DNA from: Verrucomicrobiaceae bacterium
Lineage (GTDB): Bacteria > Verrucomicrobiota > Verrucomicrobiia > Verrucomicrobiales > Verrucomicrobiaceae
DNA length: 64,000 nt
Assembly (NCBI GenBank): GCA_016795365.1
Contig: JAEUHN010000034.1
Location: 1 to 64,000, forward strand
Reading direction: 5' to 3'
The position numbers and the translations under genes were made by a program. Below the pieces are notes generated by a model. The model saw only the letters and a list, made by a program, of their open reading frames with translations. It was not told the origin of the DNA and made no database searches. This document shows, in pieces, positions 17,931-26,828 of the stretch (position 1 is its first letter; every line of letters starts with the position of its first letter).

Positions 17931-19169
17931 ATGCCTTCGCGCCTCTCTTTTTTATCTACGGTGGTTTCTCCAGTTATCATGACCAGTCTGGTGCTAACGA
18001 GCTGCCAGTTGCCTGAAAATTCTCGACTTTGGACCCGCAGTGGCCAGGGCCAGCCGACCGTCCGCCGCGCTCAGTCCGCGGGACAGGAAGCTCTTTTCCC
18101 CGCCGCGACGGGATTCAATGTGCCGCTGCACGCGGTCACCTTGAACGACACCGCCCGGCTTCTCGCAGGGCTTCAACCCATGGGACAGGATAGTTTCCCA
18201 GCGGTGCGAGGATCTTCCGGCTGGGCCAATCATAAGAACAAGCTGGATACTCTGTGGTCGGACTTCAGCTGGCGTCATGAGCAGCCGATTCAGAACTGGG
18301 CTGCCTCCCAGATCTCGGACCTCCAGGCCTCGCCCGCTCTTTTCTATCCATTCAGCGGTCCCGACTTCCTCTTTGCGAATCTTTTTTTCCCGAATGCCGA
18401 CACCGTGGTGCTGTGTGGTCTGGAGCCCTGCGAGCCGCTGCCTCCCATTGCCCAGTTGAGCGCTGCGGAGATCGAAGGCGGACTCGATGGACTTGAGACC
18501 TCGATCAACACCGTGATGCAGTTCAGCTTCTTCATCACTAAGGACATGCGTCGTGACCTCGTGAGCACGCGCTTCCGTGGCGTGCTCCCGTTGATCCTCA
18601 CTTTCATGGCGCGCTCCGGGCATGTGGTGGAATCGATCGACCTGGTCAAAATCGACGGCTCCGGCTCGCCCGTGCTGGTCTCAGGGAGCTCCGGCAGCGC
18701 TCCAGGTGCGGTTATTCGTGCCATCGGTCCCAATGGCGTGATGAAGCGCGTGTTTTACTTCCGTCAGGATCTGTCCAATGACGGGCTCAAGGCGGGCTCG
18801 CCCTTCCTGCATTTCGTCGCCAGCCTCAACACCCCGCCCGCCTTCGCGAAGAGTGCTTCCTATTTGATGCACGAGGGCGGCTTCTCGGTGATCCGCAACT
18901 TCCTCCTCACTCAGTGCCGAGGCGTTGTTCAGGACCCCTCAGGAGTGCCCTACCGGAGCTTCGGTGAGCAAGGCTGGAACGTCTCGCTTTATGGCAACTA
19001 CCGAGGCACCATCGACCTTTTCAACGAGCACCAGCAGAGTGACTTGGTGGCCGCTTATCAACGTGGAGGCGCCCAGCCTCTGAGCTTCGGCATCGGCTAC
19101 CTCTACGATCCTGAGCGCACCTCCCTCATGGTGGGGCGCCCGGGCGCGATGCGCATGTCGGCGCGGTGA
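17931..19169 (+). CDS. Putative lipoprotein of unknown function
   Basis: This protein of 412 residues begins with a signal peptide ending in the lipobox-like LTSC, so it is probably a lipid-anchored envelope protein. The ATG at 17931 places the lipobox at about residues 22-25; a GTG at 17910 is also possible. The mature part is mixed alpha/beta without a motif I recognise. A conspicuous segment, FSFFITKDMRRDLVSTRFRG, lies in the middle. A run QDSFPAVRGSSGWANHKNK precedes a Trp-rich region. It stands alone between two intergenic gaps, each with an inverted repeat upstream of the next gene. Confidence 0.7.
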   Translation: MPSRLSFLSTVVSPVIMTSLVLTSCQLPENSRLWTRSGQGQPTVRRAQSAGQEALFPAATGFNVPLHAVTLNDTARLLAGLQPMGQDSFPAVRGSSGWANHKNKLDTLWSDFSWRHEQPIQNWAASQISDLQASPALFYPFSGPDFLFANLFFPNADTVVLCGLEPCEPLPPIAQLSAAEIEGGLDGLETSINTVMQFSFFITKDMRRDLVSTRFRGVLPLILTFMARSGHVVESIDLVKIDGSGSPVLVSGSSGSAPGAVIRAIGPNGVMKRVFYFRQDLSNDGLKAGSPFLHFVASLNTPPAFAKSASYLMHEGGFSVIRNFLLTQCRGVVQDPSGVPYRSFGEQGWNVSLYGNYRGTIDLFNEHQQSDLVAAYQRGGAQPLSFGIGYLYDPERTSLMVGRPGAMRMSAR

Positions 19170-19290
19170 GCAGGGCAGGAGGTGGAGAAGTGGAAAAGCA
19201 GAAAAGTGTAGAGGGATGAGAGGTGGAGGCGGCGTCCGACTCTCAACCTCTCAACGAGCCCTCCGCACAATCCTCGCGCTCACTTCCCCA

Positions 19291-19319
19291 TTGAGCCGGA
19301 CATCCGATGATCGGATGCT
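19291..19319 (+). promoter_or_regulatory. Candidate promoter overlapped by a 17-bp dyad
   Basis: TTGAGC (19291-19296) and GATGCT (19314-19319) are 17 bases apart. The spacer contains the dyad CATCCGA-TGA-TCGGATG (19301-19317), so a protein bound there would block the promoter. It precedes the three-gene run ending in the AarF/UbiB-type kinase. Confidence 0.35.
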
Positions 19320-19345
19320 GAAGTGCGAACGTATCGCTCTCCAGT

Positions 19346-19981
19346 ATGAATACCGAATCGCTCATCAGCCAGCTTCGCCAGAAGGCGGAGGAACTCGTCA
19401 AGCGCGGCACCGACCTCCGCGCTGAAACCGCTAGGCTCGTCGAGGAAGCGAGCGGCCCCTTCCACGCCGCCACGGGTGGGCTTGCTTCTTTGGTCAAAGC
19501 CGTGACCGAGGGAGCCATCGCAGGCGCGAAGCACAACCTGCCCGCCGATCCCATCAGCGTCCTGACTCCTGTGATCGACGGCATCACTGATGGCCTCACC
19601 AAGTCCGCGCAGGCCGTGAAGTTCACGCTCGAAGAGAGTGCAGCCAGCGGCACACGCTTCGCTCACGAAGACCTCGCCAAGATCGGCCAGGACTTCAGCG
19701 GCCTCGGTGCGATGATCAGCGACATCGTCACCGGAGCCGCAAACGCGCTCGGCGGTCACGCCAAGGAGCAATCCAGCACGCTCGCGGCACACGCGAAACA
19801 AACGTTCACCGCCGCGCTTCCACCACTGGAAGCCGCGCTCCACGCTGCCACTCATCACCCCAAGCAGCTCGGCATGGAGACCGTGCAAGCCAGCACCGGC
19901 GCTGCCAAGCAAGCCGCCGGCGTGCTCTTCAGCGAACTCGGCAAGGTGCTGCAAAAAGCTGGCGAGAAGCTCGGTGCGTAG
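19346..19981 (+). CDS. Phasin-like helical protein of unknown function
   Basis: The 211-residue protein has no signal peptide. It is almost entirely predicted helical, rich in Ala, Lys, Glu and Thr, and has long amphipathic stretches, for example LISQLRQKAEELVKRGTDLR at the start and FSELGKVLQKAGEKLG at the end. The pattern recalls phasins and other granule- or membrane-surface proteins, but no diagnostic motif is seen. It is 15 bases ahead of a small membrane protein and in the same run as an AarF/UbiB-type kinase, which suggests a membrane or lipid-associated role (inference). Confidence 0.6.
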   Translation: MNTESLISQLRQKAEELVKRGTDLRAETARLVEEASGPFHAATGGLASLVKAVTEGAIAGAKHNLPADPISVLTPVIDGITDGLTKSAQAVKFTLEESAASGTRFAHEDLAKIGQDFSGLGAMISDIVTGAANALGGHAKEQSSTLAAHAKQTFTAALPPLEAALHAATHHPKQLGMETVQASTGAAKQAAGVLFSELGKVLQKAGEKLGA

Positions 19982-19996
19982 GCTAGCCTTAGCATC

Positions 19997-20308
19997 ATGA
20001 AAATGACGCTCTGGATCATCTTTGGGCTCAGTGTGTTCTGGTTTGGTCTGGCACTGACCGAGCCCCTAGCAAAATCTGTCTGTGCTCTCGACGCCATCGT
20101 TCCGTCCCGAGTGCTGGCTCTCACCACGCCTGCTGAGCGTGTCGCCATGTCCCAGGCTTTGGAGAAAGTCATCACGACGAACCGTAGCACCTGGCTAGAA
20201 GCGATAATGATGGGATTGGCGAGTGCGTGCGGACTTGGAATCTCCGCCCTACAGGAACGCCGTCTCACGCGAGCCGGTCCAATCTCAAATCAGGAATCTC
20301 AAATCTAA
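19997..20308 (+). CDS. Small membrane protein of unknown function
   Basis: The 103-residue protein has an N-terminal hydrophobic segment (about 4-24) and a second weaker one (about 72-90). The last ten residues are encoded by an intergenic-looking direct repeat, so the native end may have been extended by it. It lies between the phasin-like gene and the AarF/UbiB-type gene, which starts nine bases after its stop. No family was recognised. Confidence 0.5.
   Translation: MKMTLWIIFGLSVFWFGLALTEPLAKSVCALDAIVPSRVLALTTPAERVAMSQALEKVITTNRSTWLEAIMMGLASACGLGISALQERRLTRAGPISNQESQI
20281..20305 (+). repeat. Tandem 11-bp direct repeat
   Basis: AATCTCAAATC occurs at 20281-20291 and 20295-20305, followed by AAAATCC. 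It forms the 3' end of the small membrane protein gene just before the UbiB-like start. Confidence 0.6.
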
Positions 20309-20317
20309 AATCCAACG

Positions 20318-21958
20318 ATGCCCTTGATCCCCGAACAACTCACTCGCCATGCACGCCGCGTTGGCGAAGTCGTGGGCATCCTGGCTAAGTATGGTCTCGC
20401 CGACTGGCTCTCGGGCGGCGGCTTCGAGCTGCCGAAGAAATTCCTCGTCAGCAGCGACGGCGACAAGTTGACCGACTACACGCGCCCCGAGCGCATCCGC
20501 ATGGCCGTGGCCGAACTCGGCACCACGTATATCAAGCTCGGCCAGATGCTTAGCACGCGCGGCGATCTCGTCGGCTGGGAGATCGCGGACGAACTCGCGA
20601 AGCTGCAGACCGATGTTCGCCCCGATGCACCCGAGGTCACGCTCGCCACCATCAGCAGCGAGCTAGGCAAACCGGCAGCCGAGGTTTTCGCAGAGTTTGC
20701 CGAAGAACCGATGGCTTCCGCCTCGATCGGCCAGGTGCATCGCGCCCGCTTGCAAGACGGCACCGACGTCGTGGTCAAGGTGCAGCACCCCGACATCGAG
20801 AGCCGCATCCGCGTCGATTTGGAGATCCTCCTCGTGCTCGCCGAATTCGCCGAGCGCGCTGCCGAGCTGAAGCGCTACCAACCCGCGCGCGTCGTGTCCG
20901 AGTTCCAGCGCACGCTCCTGCGCGAACTCGACTTCAAGCGCGAAGAGCGCAACATCGCCGAGTTCACCGAGCACTTCGCGAAGAACACCGATGTGCGCTT
21001 CCCAAAGACCTTTCCCGAGTTCAGCACCGCGCGCGTGCTCACGATGGAGATGCTCGAGGGCGTCAGCTTCCGCGATGCAGACAAGTCACCCAACCTCACC
21101 GTCTCCCGCGATGAACTCGCGCGTCGCGGAGCCATCCTGTGGATGGACATGATCTTCCGCGATGGCTTCTACCATGCCGATCCGCATCCTGGGAATCTCA
21201 TCATCATGAACGACGGCACGCTCGGCGTGCTCGACTGCGGCATGGTCGGTCGCATGGACGATCACCTGCGCGAGCACGTGGAGGAGCTGCTCGTTTGCGT
21301 CGCCAATCAAGACGGTCCCATGCTCGCACGCATCCTCATGCGCCTGTGCAATGCGGGCGGCGACTTCGACGAAGGTGCGTTCGCCGCCGACATCACTGAC
21401 TTCATCTCCTTCTACGGCAGCCAGCCCATCGAGCACTTTCAGCTCGGCAATGCGCTCAATGAAATCGCCCGCTGCATCTCTCGCTACCGCCTTGTGCTGC
21501 CCAGCTCCATGGCGCAGGTGCTGAAGGTCCTCGTCATGCTCGATGGCACTGCCAAGCTGCTCAGCCCCAAGCTCAACCTCATCGCCATCATCGGCCCGTA
21601 TCAGCACCGCATTCTTCTGCGCCAGCTCTCGCCGCGCCGTCAATTCAAGAAGCTCAACCGCCTGCTCACCGAGTGGCGCTACGTCGCGCACGAACTGCCC
21701 GGCGGCATGATGCGCCTGCTCAAGGAATTGCAGGACGGCAAGTTCGACATCCACCTGGAGCACCGCCGCCTGGAGCCCGCCGTGAACCGACTCGTCATGG
21801 GCATGGTCGTCAGCGCCCTCTTCCTCGGCTCGTCCATGCTGCTCAGCAACAAGGTGCCCCCACTCTTCTACGATCACTCTATCCTCGGCCTCGTCATCTT
21901 CCTCGTCAGCGGCTTCCTTGGCCTGCGCCTGATCTGGAAGATCTGGCGCAATGAGTGA
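20318..21958 (+). CDS. AarF/UbiB family atypical kinase (ABC1 family)
   Basis: The 546-residue protein is an ABC1/ADCK-type kinase-like protein, whose relatives support ubiquinone synthesis and lipid handling at membranes. Visible elements are the KxGQ motif in YIKLGQMLSTRG, the Ala-rich loop ASIGQVHRA, VVVKVQHP, and the catalytic and metal segment HADPHPGNL with LDCGMVGRM. Two C-terminal membrane helices lie around residues 490-540. The last gene of a three-gene run, it has no other ubiquinone or menaquinone genes nearby, so its substrate is open. Confidence 0.9.
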   Translation: MPLIPEQLTRHARRVGEVVGILAKYGLADWLSGGGFELPKKFLVSSDGDKLTDYTRPERIRMAVAELGTTYIKLGQMLSTRGDLVGWEIADELAKLQTDVRPDAPEVTLATISSELGKPAAEVFAEFAEEPMASASIGQVHRARLQDGTDVVVKVQHPDIESRIRVDLEILLVLAEFAERAAELKRYQPARVVSEFQRTLLRELDFKREERNIAEFTEHFAKNTDVRFPKTFPEFSTARVLTMEMLEGVSFRDADKSPNLTVSRDELARRGAILWMDMIFRDGFYHADPHPGNLIIMNDGTLGVLDCGMVGRMDDHLREHVEELLVCVANQDGPMLARILMRLCNAGGDFDEGAFAADITDFISFYGSQPIEHFQLGNALNEIARCISRYRLVLPSSMAQVLKVLVMLDGTAKLLSPKLNLIAIIGPYQHRILLRQLSPRRQFKKLNRLLTEWRYVAHELPGGMMRLLKELQDGKFDIHLEHRRLEPAVNRLVMGMVVSALFLGSSMLLSNKVPPLFYDHSILGLVIFLVSGFLGLRLIWKIWRNE

Positions 21959-22025
21959 CCTCGCCGCGTGCAGATGACCCACACATTCGCTTTCGCAGAC
22001 GACGATGCGATGTCACCAGGACCGC

Positions 22026-22376
22026 ATGACCGTTGAACGACTGAAGTATGTGATCTGGGCTGCCGACATGCAGCGCGCTGTGGCTTTTTATGTGAACGTC
22101 TTTGGAGGCAAGGTGCTGAAGCACAACGAGCACATCGCCGAGGTGGAGATCGCTGGCGGTGTCATCGGCATCCACGGCGGTGGCGAAGGCCTGCGCACCT
22201 GGACGGGCTTGAACTTCCAAGTGTCAGACGTGATCGCTGGTGCTGCAGAAGTGATCGCCGCCGGTGGCCAGTTGACCCGCGAGCCCGAGCCCGAAGATAA
22301 CGAGCCGCCCCATCTCGCCATGTGCATGGACCCCGAAGGCAACGAGATCATGCTCACTCGAAAGCGAGGTCGCTAG
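22026..22376 (+). CDS. VOC (glyoxalase/dioxygenase superfamily) protein
   Basis: The 116-residue protein has the single-module VOC pattern: LKYVIWAADMQRAVAFYVNV at the start, a central GLNFQVSDVIAGAAEVIAAG, and a closing MDPEGNEIML. Such proteins dimerise and bind metal, and serve as glyoxalases, dioxygenases or resistance proteins. The metal ligands cannot be assigned with confidence. The ATG at 22026 is chosen because the seven upstream codons are not conserved in the fold. Confidence 0.8.
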   Translation: MTVERLKYVIWAADMQRAVAFYVNVFGGKVLKHNEHIAEVEIAGGVIGIHGGGEGLRTWTGLNFQVSDVIAGAAEVIAAGGQLTREPEPEDNEPPHLAMCMDPEGNEIMLTRKRGR

Positions 22377-22464
22377 TCTGTCTCGGCCTCCAAGCAAGAT
22401 CGAATGACTGGCTTGTCCGGAGGATACGGGGTTTGCGTCAACCATACAGTCGCCCGCCGGCAGC

Positions 22465-23136
22465 TCACTTGGCCTGCACCGGCAGCCAATTGAGAATCGC
22501 TTGCGCGACTTGCTTGCCCTGCAATGCCTTGCCTTCGGCTTTGTAGTGCAAGCCATCTGCACAGAACTCGGGGTGAGGTAGCATCAGGGCGTAGAGATCG
22601 TTCACGGGAATACCTTCCTTGGACATCAGTTCCGTGGAGATGCGATTGCGCTCAGTGACGTTCGCATTGTTCGGCGCAAGCTGCTCGAACTTGCCGTTCA
22701 CGTGCGAGGGTGTGCACGTGGCCCAGATGAGTTTCGCTTTCGGTGCAAGCTTGCGGACGTGCGCGAGCATCTGCGGCAGGAACTCCGCATACTCCTTCTC
22801 GCTCACGGATCCCACGCCATGCAGGCCGTTGTTGAAGTGGATGACATCGAATGTTTCCGCACCCAGCACAGCGGTGAGTTCAGCGTGCAACACAGGATCG
22901 CCGACGCAGCGCGAGGTCGCGAGGCGCGCGACGTAAGCTTTGCCAGCAAGTTCCTTTTCCACATCAGTGCCGTAGCCTTGTGTCACGGAGTCGCCGATGA
23001 GCAGCACGCGCGGCAGGTCGTGCTTGTTCGCGTTGGGCATCCAGATATTGCACCATTCGGTGCCTTCGCGTGGAACCAAGCGATCTGCGGCGGGCGAGGA
23101 TGAAGCGAGGGCGAGGAGAAGCAGGACGTGTTTCAT
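22465..23136 (-). CDS. Exported SGNH/GDSL-family hydrolase
   Basis: The 223-residue protein has a signal peptide (about 1-17). The block I motif LLIGDSVTQGYG carries the catalytic Ser, FNNGLHG corresponds to the glycine/asparagine blocks, and DGLHYK is the Asp-His pair of block V. Such enzymes remove acyl groups from sugars or lipids in the periplasm. Plausible roles are carbohydrate de-acetylation, in line with the carbohydrate-related genes that follow. Its ATG overlaps the stop of a short upstream frame (23133-23294). Confidence 0.88.
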   Translation of the reverse strand: MKHVLLLLALASSSPAADRLVPREGTEWCNIWMPNANKHDLPRVLLIGDSVTQGYGTDVEKELAGKAYVARLATSRCVGDPVLHAELTAVLGAETFDVIHFNNGLHGVGSVSEKEYAEFLPQMLAHVRKLAPKAKLIWATCTPSHVNGKFEQLAPNNANVTERNRISTELMSKEGIPVNDLYALMLPHPEFCADGLHYKAEGKALQGKQVAQAILNWLPVQAK

Positions 23137-23294
23137 GGGGGAGATGAATGATGGCTGGAGTTACGACGACGAGCAGATCGCACTTCAACGAAGGTGATGG
23201 CGACTTGCTCGCAAACCGAATGGTCTTTGTCCATCCAGTCGTCGAAGAGGGCTGACAGTCTTGGCAGAATGTCGTCGTTGTGGAAGGCCATCAT
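23133..23294 (-). CDS. Possible small gene or remnant upstream of the GDSL hydrolase
   Basis: A minus frame with ATG at 23294 encodes about 53 residues. It begins MMAFHNDDILPRLSALFDDW and ends at a TGA that overlaps the GDSL start codon as ATGA, the coupling used by many real genes here. Third codon positions are GC-rich over most of it, and the frame stays open upstream to about 23380 without an obvious start. The last 15 residues (Arg/Ser/His-rich) look unnatural. It may be a real small gene, a decayed C terminus, or chance. Confidence 0.28.
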   Translation of the reverse strand: MMAFHNDDILPRLSALFDDWMDKDHSVCEQVAITFVEVRSARRRNSSHHSSPP

Positions 23295-23368
23295 CCTCTG
23301 GTCGCGGATTTCCAAGGCCTCGATAGATGAACCCGGCGCTGCTGTTGGTGCAGGGGAACTGTCTCGTT

Positions 23369-24163
23369 ATGAATTTCGCCAAGAGCCTCCCACTTCTCGT
23401 CATTGTTCCACTGCTGATCGTGGTCTCAGCCTTGGCTGAAGAACGGGCATTCCATGCGACCTCATGCGAGGGTGCTTACAAGCGACATGTTCAAGGTATC
23501 TGCACCAATGGCAAAGACGCGATCTACTGGTGCTGGACGGATGTCTTGGTGAAGACTGATACGATGGGGCATGTGGTGAAGCAGGTGCCGGTGGCGAGTC
23601 ACCATGGCGATCTCTGCTCTCATGCCGGGCGTGTTTATGTGGCGACGAACTTGGGCAAGTTCAATGAGCCTGCGGGCAAAGAGGACTCGTGGGTGTATGT
23701 GTATGATGGCGAGACTCTCGCTGAACTGGCTCGGCATCGCGTGCCTGAGGTGGTGCATGGGGCGGGTGGCATCACGTATCACGAAGGAAAGTTCATCGTG
23801 GTGGGTGGGCTGCCCAAGGGTGTGAACGAAAACTACCTCTACGAGTATGATGAGAGCTTTGCGTTTCGTGCCCGCCATGTGCTGGCGAGCGGCTATACCT
23901 TGATGGGTATTCAGACCGTCGCGAGTGCGGATGGGGCACTTTGGTTTGGTTGCTACGGCAAGCCTGCGGAGCTGCTGCGCTCGGATGCGAACTTCCGTTT
24001 CACCGACAAGTGGGCCGTCAATGCGTCCTACGGCATCGCACCTCTGGGGGAGGGGCGTTTCCTGATCGCGCAGAACAAGGCTGGCAAGGACAAGCTCAAC
24101 CACGGCAGCGTGGTGATCGCACACTTCGATCCGAAAGCCGGGCTCGTGATCGAGAAGTCTTGA
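23369..24163 (+). CDS. Secreted propeller-like protein of unknown function
   Basis: The 264-residue protein starts with a signal peptide ending near SALAEE; the ATG at 23369 gives the best leader, while an upstream TTG frame does not. The mature part consists of repeated beta-strand segments with aromatic and Gly turns (DAIYWCWTDVLVKTD, GRVYVATNLG, GKFIVVGGLP, GALWFGCYGKP). This suggests a small beta-propeller like those of Verrucomicrobia sugar-related exported proteins. It is 36 bases upstream of the PVC dehydrogenase and co-directional, so the two probably work together. Confidence 0.65.
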   Translation: MNFAKSLPLLVIVPLLIVVSALAEERAFHATSCEGAYKRHVQGICTNGKDAIYWCWTDVLVKTDTMGHVVKQVPVASHHGDLCSHAGRVYVATNLGKFNEPAGKEDSWVYVYDGETLAELARHRVPEVVHGAGGITYHEGKFIVVGGLPKGVNENYLYEYDESFAFRARHVLASGYTLMGIQTVASADGALWFGCYGKPAELLRSDANFRFTDKWAVNASYGIAPLGEGRFLIAQNKAGKDKLNHGSVVIAHFDPKAGLVIEKS

Positions 24164-24199
24164 CGTGTCGTCCGTAGATCCCGTTTACTTCTTGGTCTC

Positions 24200-26713
24200 A
24201 TGAAATGGCTCCTCGCACTTGCTTCCGTCGTCACCCTTGAGGGTCTGGCCGCTGAACCGCCGATCCCACCGGTGCCTGACAAGCAGCCCGAGCCGCCCTT
24301 TGCGGCGCAGCCGAAGATCATGCCTGAGATGCTGGTGCCTGGCTTTGTCGTCCGCGAGCTGCCCGTGAAGCTGACGAGCTTGAACAACATCGAGTATGCC
24401 GCTGATGGTCGGTTGTTTGCCGGTGGCTACGATGGTCGGTTTCATCTGCTGCGTGATACCAATGGCGATAGACTTGAGGACAAGGTGAATACGTTTTCAC
24501 CCGAAGGTGGTCCGAACTATCCGCTCGGCATGGTGGTGAAGGATGGCGAGCCGCATGTGGTGCTCACGGATGAACTCGTGTGCTTTCGCGACACGAATGG
24601 TGATGGCATCCCGGACAAGCGCGAGACCATCGCGAAGGGCTTTGATGATCCTGAACTGGTCGCAGCGAAGTATCTGAATCATCGTCGCGTGGACAGCTCG
24701 ATGGCGTTGGCCTTCGGTCCTGACGGAGCCTGGTATCTGACGATGGGCAATGCGGGCTACAACAACCCATATTGGCAGGACAAGTTCGAGAAAGGCAAGG
24801 AGCCCTCGGGAACACCGCACTACTCGCCGGACAAGCGTCGCGGTTGTCTCCTGCGCATCACGCCCGATGGCAAAGTGGAGCAGCTCGCAAGCGGGTTGCG
24901 CTACATCATGTCGTTGCAATTCAACAAAGCTGGCGACCTCTTCGGCAGCGAGCAGGAGGGCGCGACCTGGGTGCCGAATGGAAATCCCTTTGATGAACTG
25001 CTGCACATTCAGGCGGGTCGTCACTATGGCTTTCCGCCGCGCCATCCGCAGTTCCTGCCTGATGTGGTGGATGAACCGAGCGTGTGGGACTATGCGCCGC
25101 AGCATCAGAGCACCTGCGGCTTTCGCTTCAACACACCGACGAAGGGCAGGGGATTGTTTGGCCCGTCCTTCTGGGAAGATGATGCACTTGTGACGGGCGA
25201 GTCGCGTGGCAAACTCTGGCGCACCACCACGGTGAAGACGGCTGCGGGGTATGTGGCAAGCACGCAACTCATCGCGAACATCGGGCTGCTGGCGGTTGAT
25301 TGTGCGATTTCCCCGAGCGGTGACCTTGTGGTGTGCTGCCACACGGGCAAGCCTGATTGGGGCAATGGGCCGAAGGGTGATGGCAGGCTTTTCAAGATCA
25401 GCTATCAGCACAAGGATTCACCTCAGCCCGTGCTCACCTGGGCGGCCAGCGAGACGGAGACGGTGGTCGCCTTTGATCATGAGATGGCCGCTGATGCATG
25501 GAGTGATCTGGCGAAACGCGCGAGCATTCAGTCCGGTCGTTATGTGACCGCTGGTGATCACCTTGAGACCATGCGTCCTGGCTACAAGGTGGTGCAAATG
25601 CAGCAGCGTCAGGCCAAGAAAGAGTTGGTGATAAAGTCTGTGCGCTTGGGCGAGGATAGGCGCAGTTTGATCATCGAGACGAAGGCACGGCGTGATGCTG
25701 TGAACTACGCGCTGCACACCAAGAAGAATAGTCAGGGGCCGCAGCTAGCGCTTGCTCATGATCTGAATGGTGTCGCTGCTGCATGGGACGGTGCCAAAGG
25801 TGAGAAGTGGACGGGTTGGTTGCCGCATCCTGATCTCGTCGCGGCCAAGGGGCTGACTCGTTCCAGCAGCGTGCACGACGTGCTGTGGCCATCACTTAGC
25901 AAGCAAGGCAAGCTGCATCTCCATGCGCAACTCGACTTGTTCAACATGCTGCAACCCGTCACGCAGCCGGGCTCGGAGCTTGGCTACGTTCCGAAGCCCG
26001 AGACCGTTACAATGATCTTCAGGAGCGATGCTGCCCTGACTCTCGAAGCACCCAAGGCGCGCGTCGAACGCATCAGCGATCATGAGTCACGTGTGACTGT
26101 TGTCGGCACTTCGGAGAATCAGTGGAAGGAGATCAAGCTGGCAGTGACCACACCGATGAAGTCTCTCGCCGTGTCTTACTTCACGGATCGCGACAAGCGA
26201 GAGCGCGCACCTTCGACCCGGCGGTTCCTGCTTCCTTTTGCAAAGCCTGCCGTTAGCGATGTCGTCGAGCGCAGCATCCCTGAACTCGCCGGAGGCAACT
26301 GGCACAACGGTGCGGCCTTGTTCAAAGGCAAGGCGGCCTGCTTTACCTGCCACGTCATGCGCGCTGAAGGCTTCGCCGTCGGGCCGGATCTGAACAATCT
26401 CGTTCATCGCGATTACGCCAGTGTGCTGCGCGACATCGTGGAGCCGAATGCTGTCATCAACCCTGACGCTGTGGGTTATGTCGCCACTCTAAAGAACGGA
26501 GGCAGCGCGGTCGGCACACGCACAGGCGAGAACGAAGAGGAGCTGACGCTCACCCAGCCTGGTGGACAAGCGGCGAAGCTGGCCAAGAAGGACATCGTCA
26601 AGGTGGAGCCCATGGCTGTGTCCCTCATGCCTATCGGCATCGACAAGACTCTGACGCCAGACGAGATGCGCGACCTCATGACCTTCCTCCTCACCGAAGA
26701 ACCCAAGAAGTAG
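24200..26713 (+). CDS. PVC-type heme-binding membrane-bound dehydrogenase with C-terminal cytochrome c domain
   Basis: The 837-residue exported protein has a signal peptide (about 1-18). An N-terminal propeller follows, with repeats such as LLRDTNGDRLEDKV and CFRDTNGDGIPDKRE, as in the putative membrane-bound dehydrogenases abundant in Planctomycetes and Verrucomicrobia. The C-terminal domain has a CxxCH heme motif in KAACFTCH near residue 715 and a later methionine-rich stretch that may supply the axial ligand. These proteins are thought to oxidise sugars or related substrates in the periplasm and pass electrons to cytochromes; the substrate is unknown. Confidence 0.88.
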   Translation: MKWLLALASVVTLEGLAAEPPIPPVPDKQPEPPFAAQPKIMPEMLVPGFVVRELPVKLTSLNNIEYAADGRLFAGGYDGRFHLLRDTNGDRLEDKVNTFSPEGGPNYPLGMVVKDGEPHVVLTDELVCFRDTNGDGIPDKRETIAKGFDDPELVAAKYLNHRRVDSSMALAFGPDGAWYLTMGNAGYNNPYWQDKFEKGKEPSGTPHYSPDKRRGCLLRITPDGKVEQLASGLRYIMSLQFNKAGDLFGSEQEGATWVPNGNPFDELLHIQAGRHYGFPPRHPQFLPDVVDEPSVWDYAPQHQSTCGFRFNTPTKGRGLFGPSFWEDDALVTGESRGKLWRTTTVKTAAGYVASTQLIANIGLLAVDCAISPSGDLVVCCHTGKPDWGNGPKGDGRLFKISYQHKDSPQPVLTWAASETETVVAFDHEMAADAWSDLAKRASIQSGRYVTAGDHLETMRPGYKVVQMQQRQAKKELVIKSVRLGEDRRSLIIETKARRDAVNYALHTKKNSQGPQLALAHDLNGVAAAWDGAKGEKWTGWLPHPDLVAAKGLTRSSSVHDVLWPSLSKQGKLHLHAQLDLFNMLQPVTQPGSELGYVPKPETVTMIFRSDAALTLEAPKARVERISDHESRVTVVGTSENQWKEIKLAVTTPMKSLAVSYFTDRDKRERAPSTRRFLLPFAKPAVSDVVERSIPELAGGNWHNGAALFKGKAACFTCHVMRAEGFAVGPDLNNLVHRDYASVLRDIVEPNAVINPDAVGYVATLKNGGSAVGTRTGENEEELTLTQPGGQAAKLAKKDIVKVEPMAVSLMPIGIDKTLTPDEMRDLMTFLLTEEPKK

Positions 26714-26828
26714 TCAGCGGCTTGAGCGGATGGGGGGATGCCAGCATCGGGATGGCTATATCTTTGGGGGCCGACAGACTGTCTGGGGCCGAAGAATGAG
26801 CGCCATCCATGCGTAGTTCAGTGACTGA

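Noticed and set aside
21086..21982. 298-codon minus-strand frame opposite the AarF/UbiB gene
   Set aside because: The kinase motifs on the plus strand are decisive; the antisense frame is His/Glu/Ala-biased, as shadows are.
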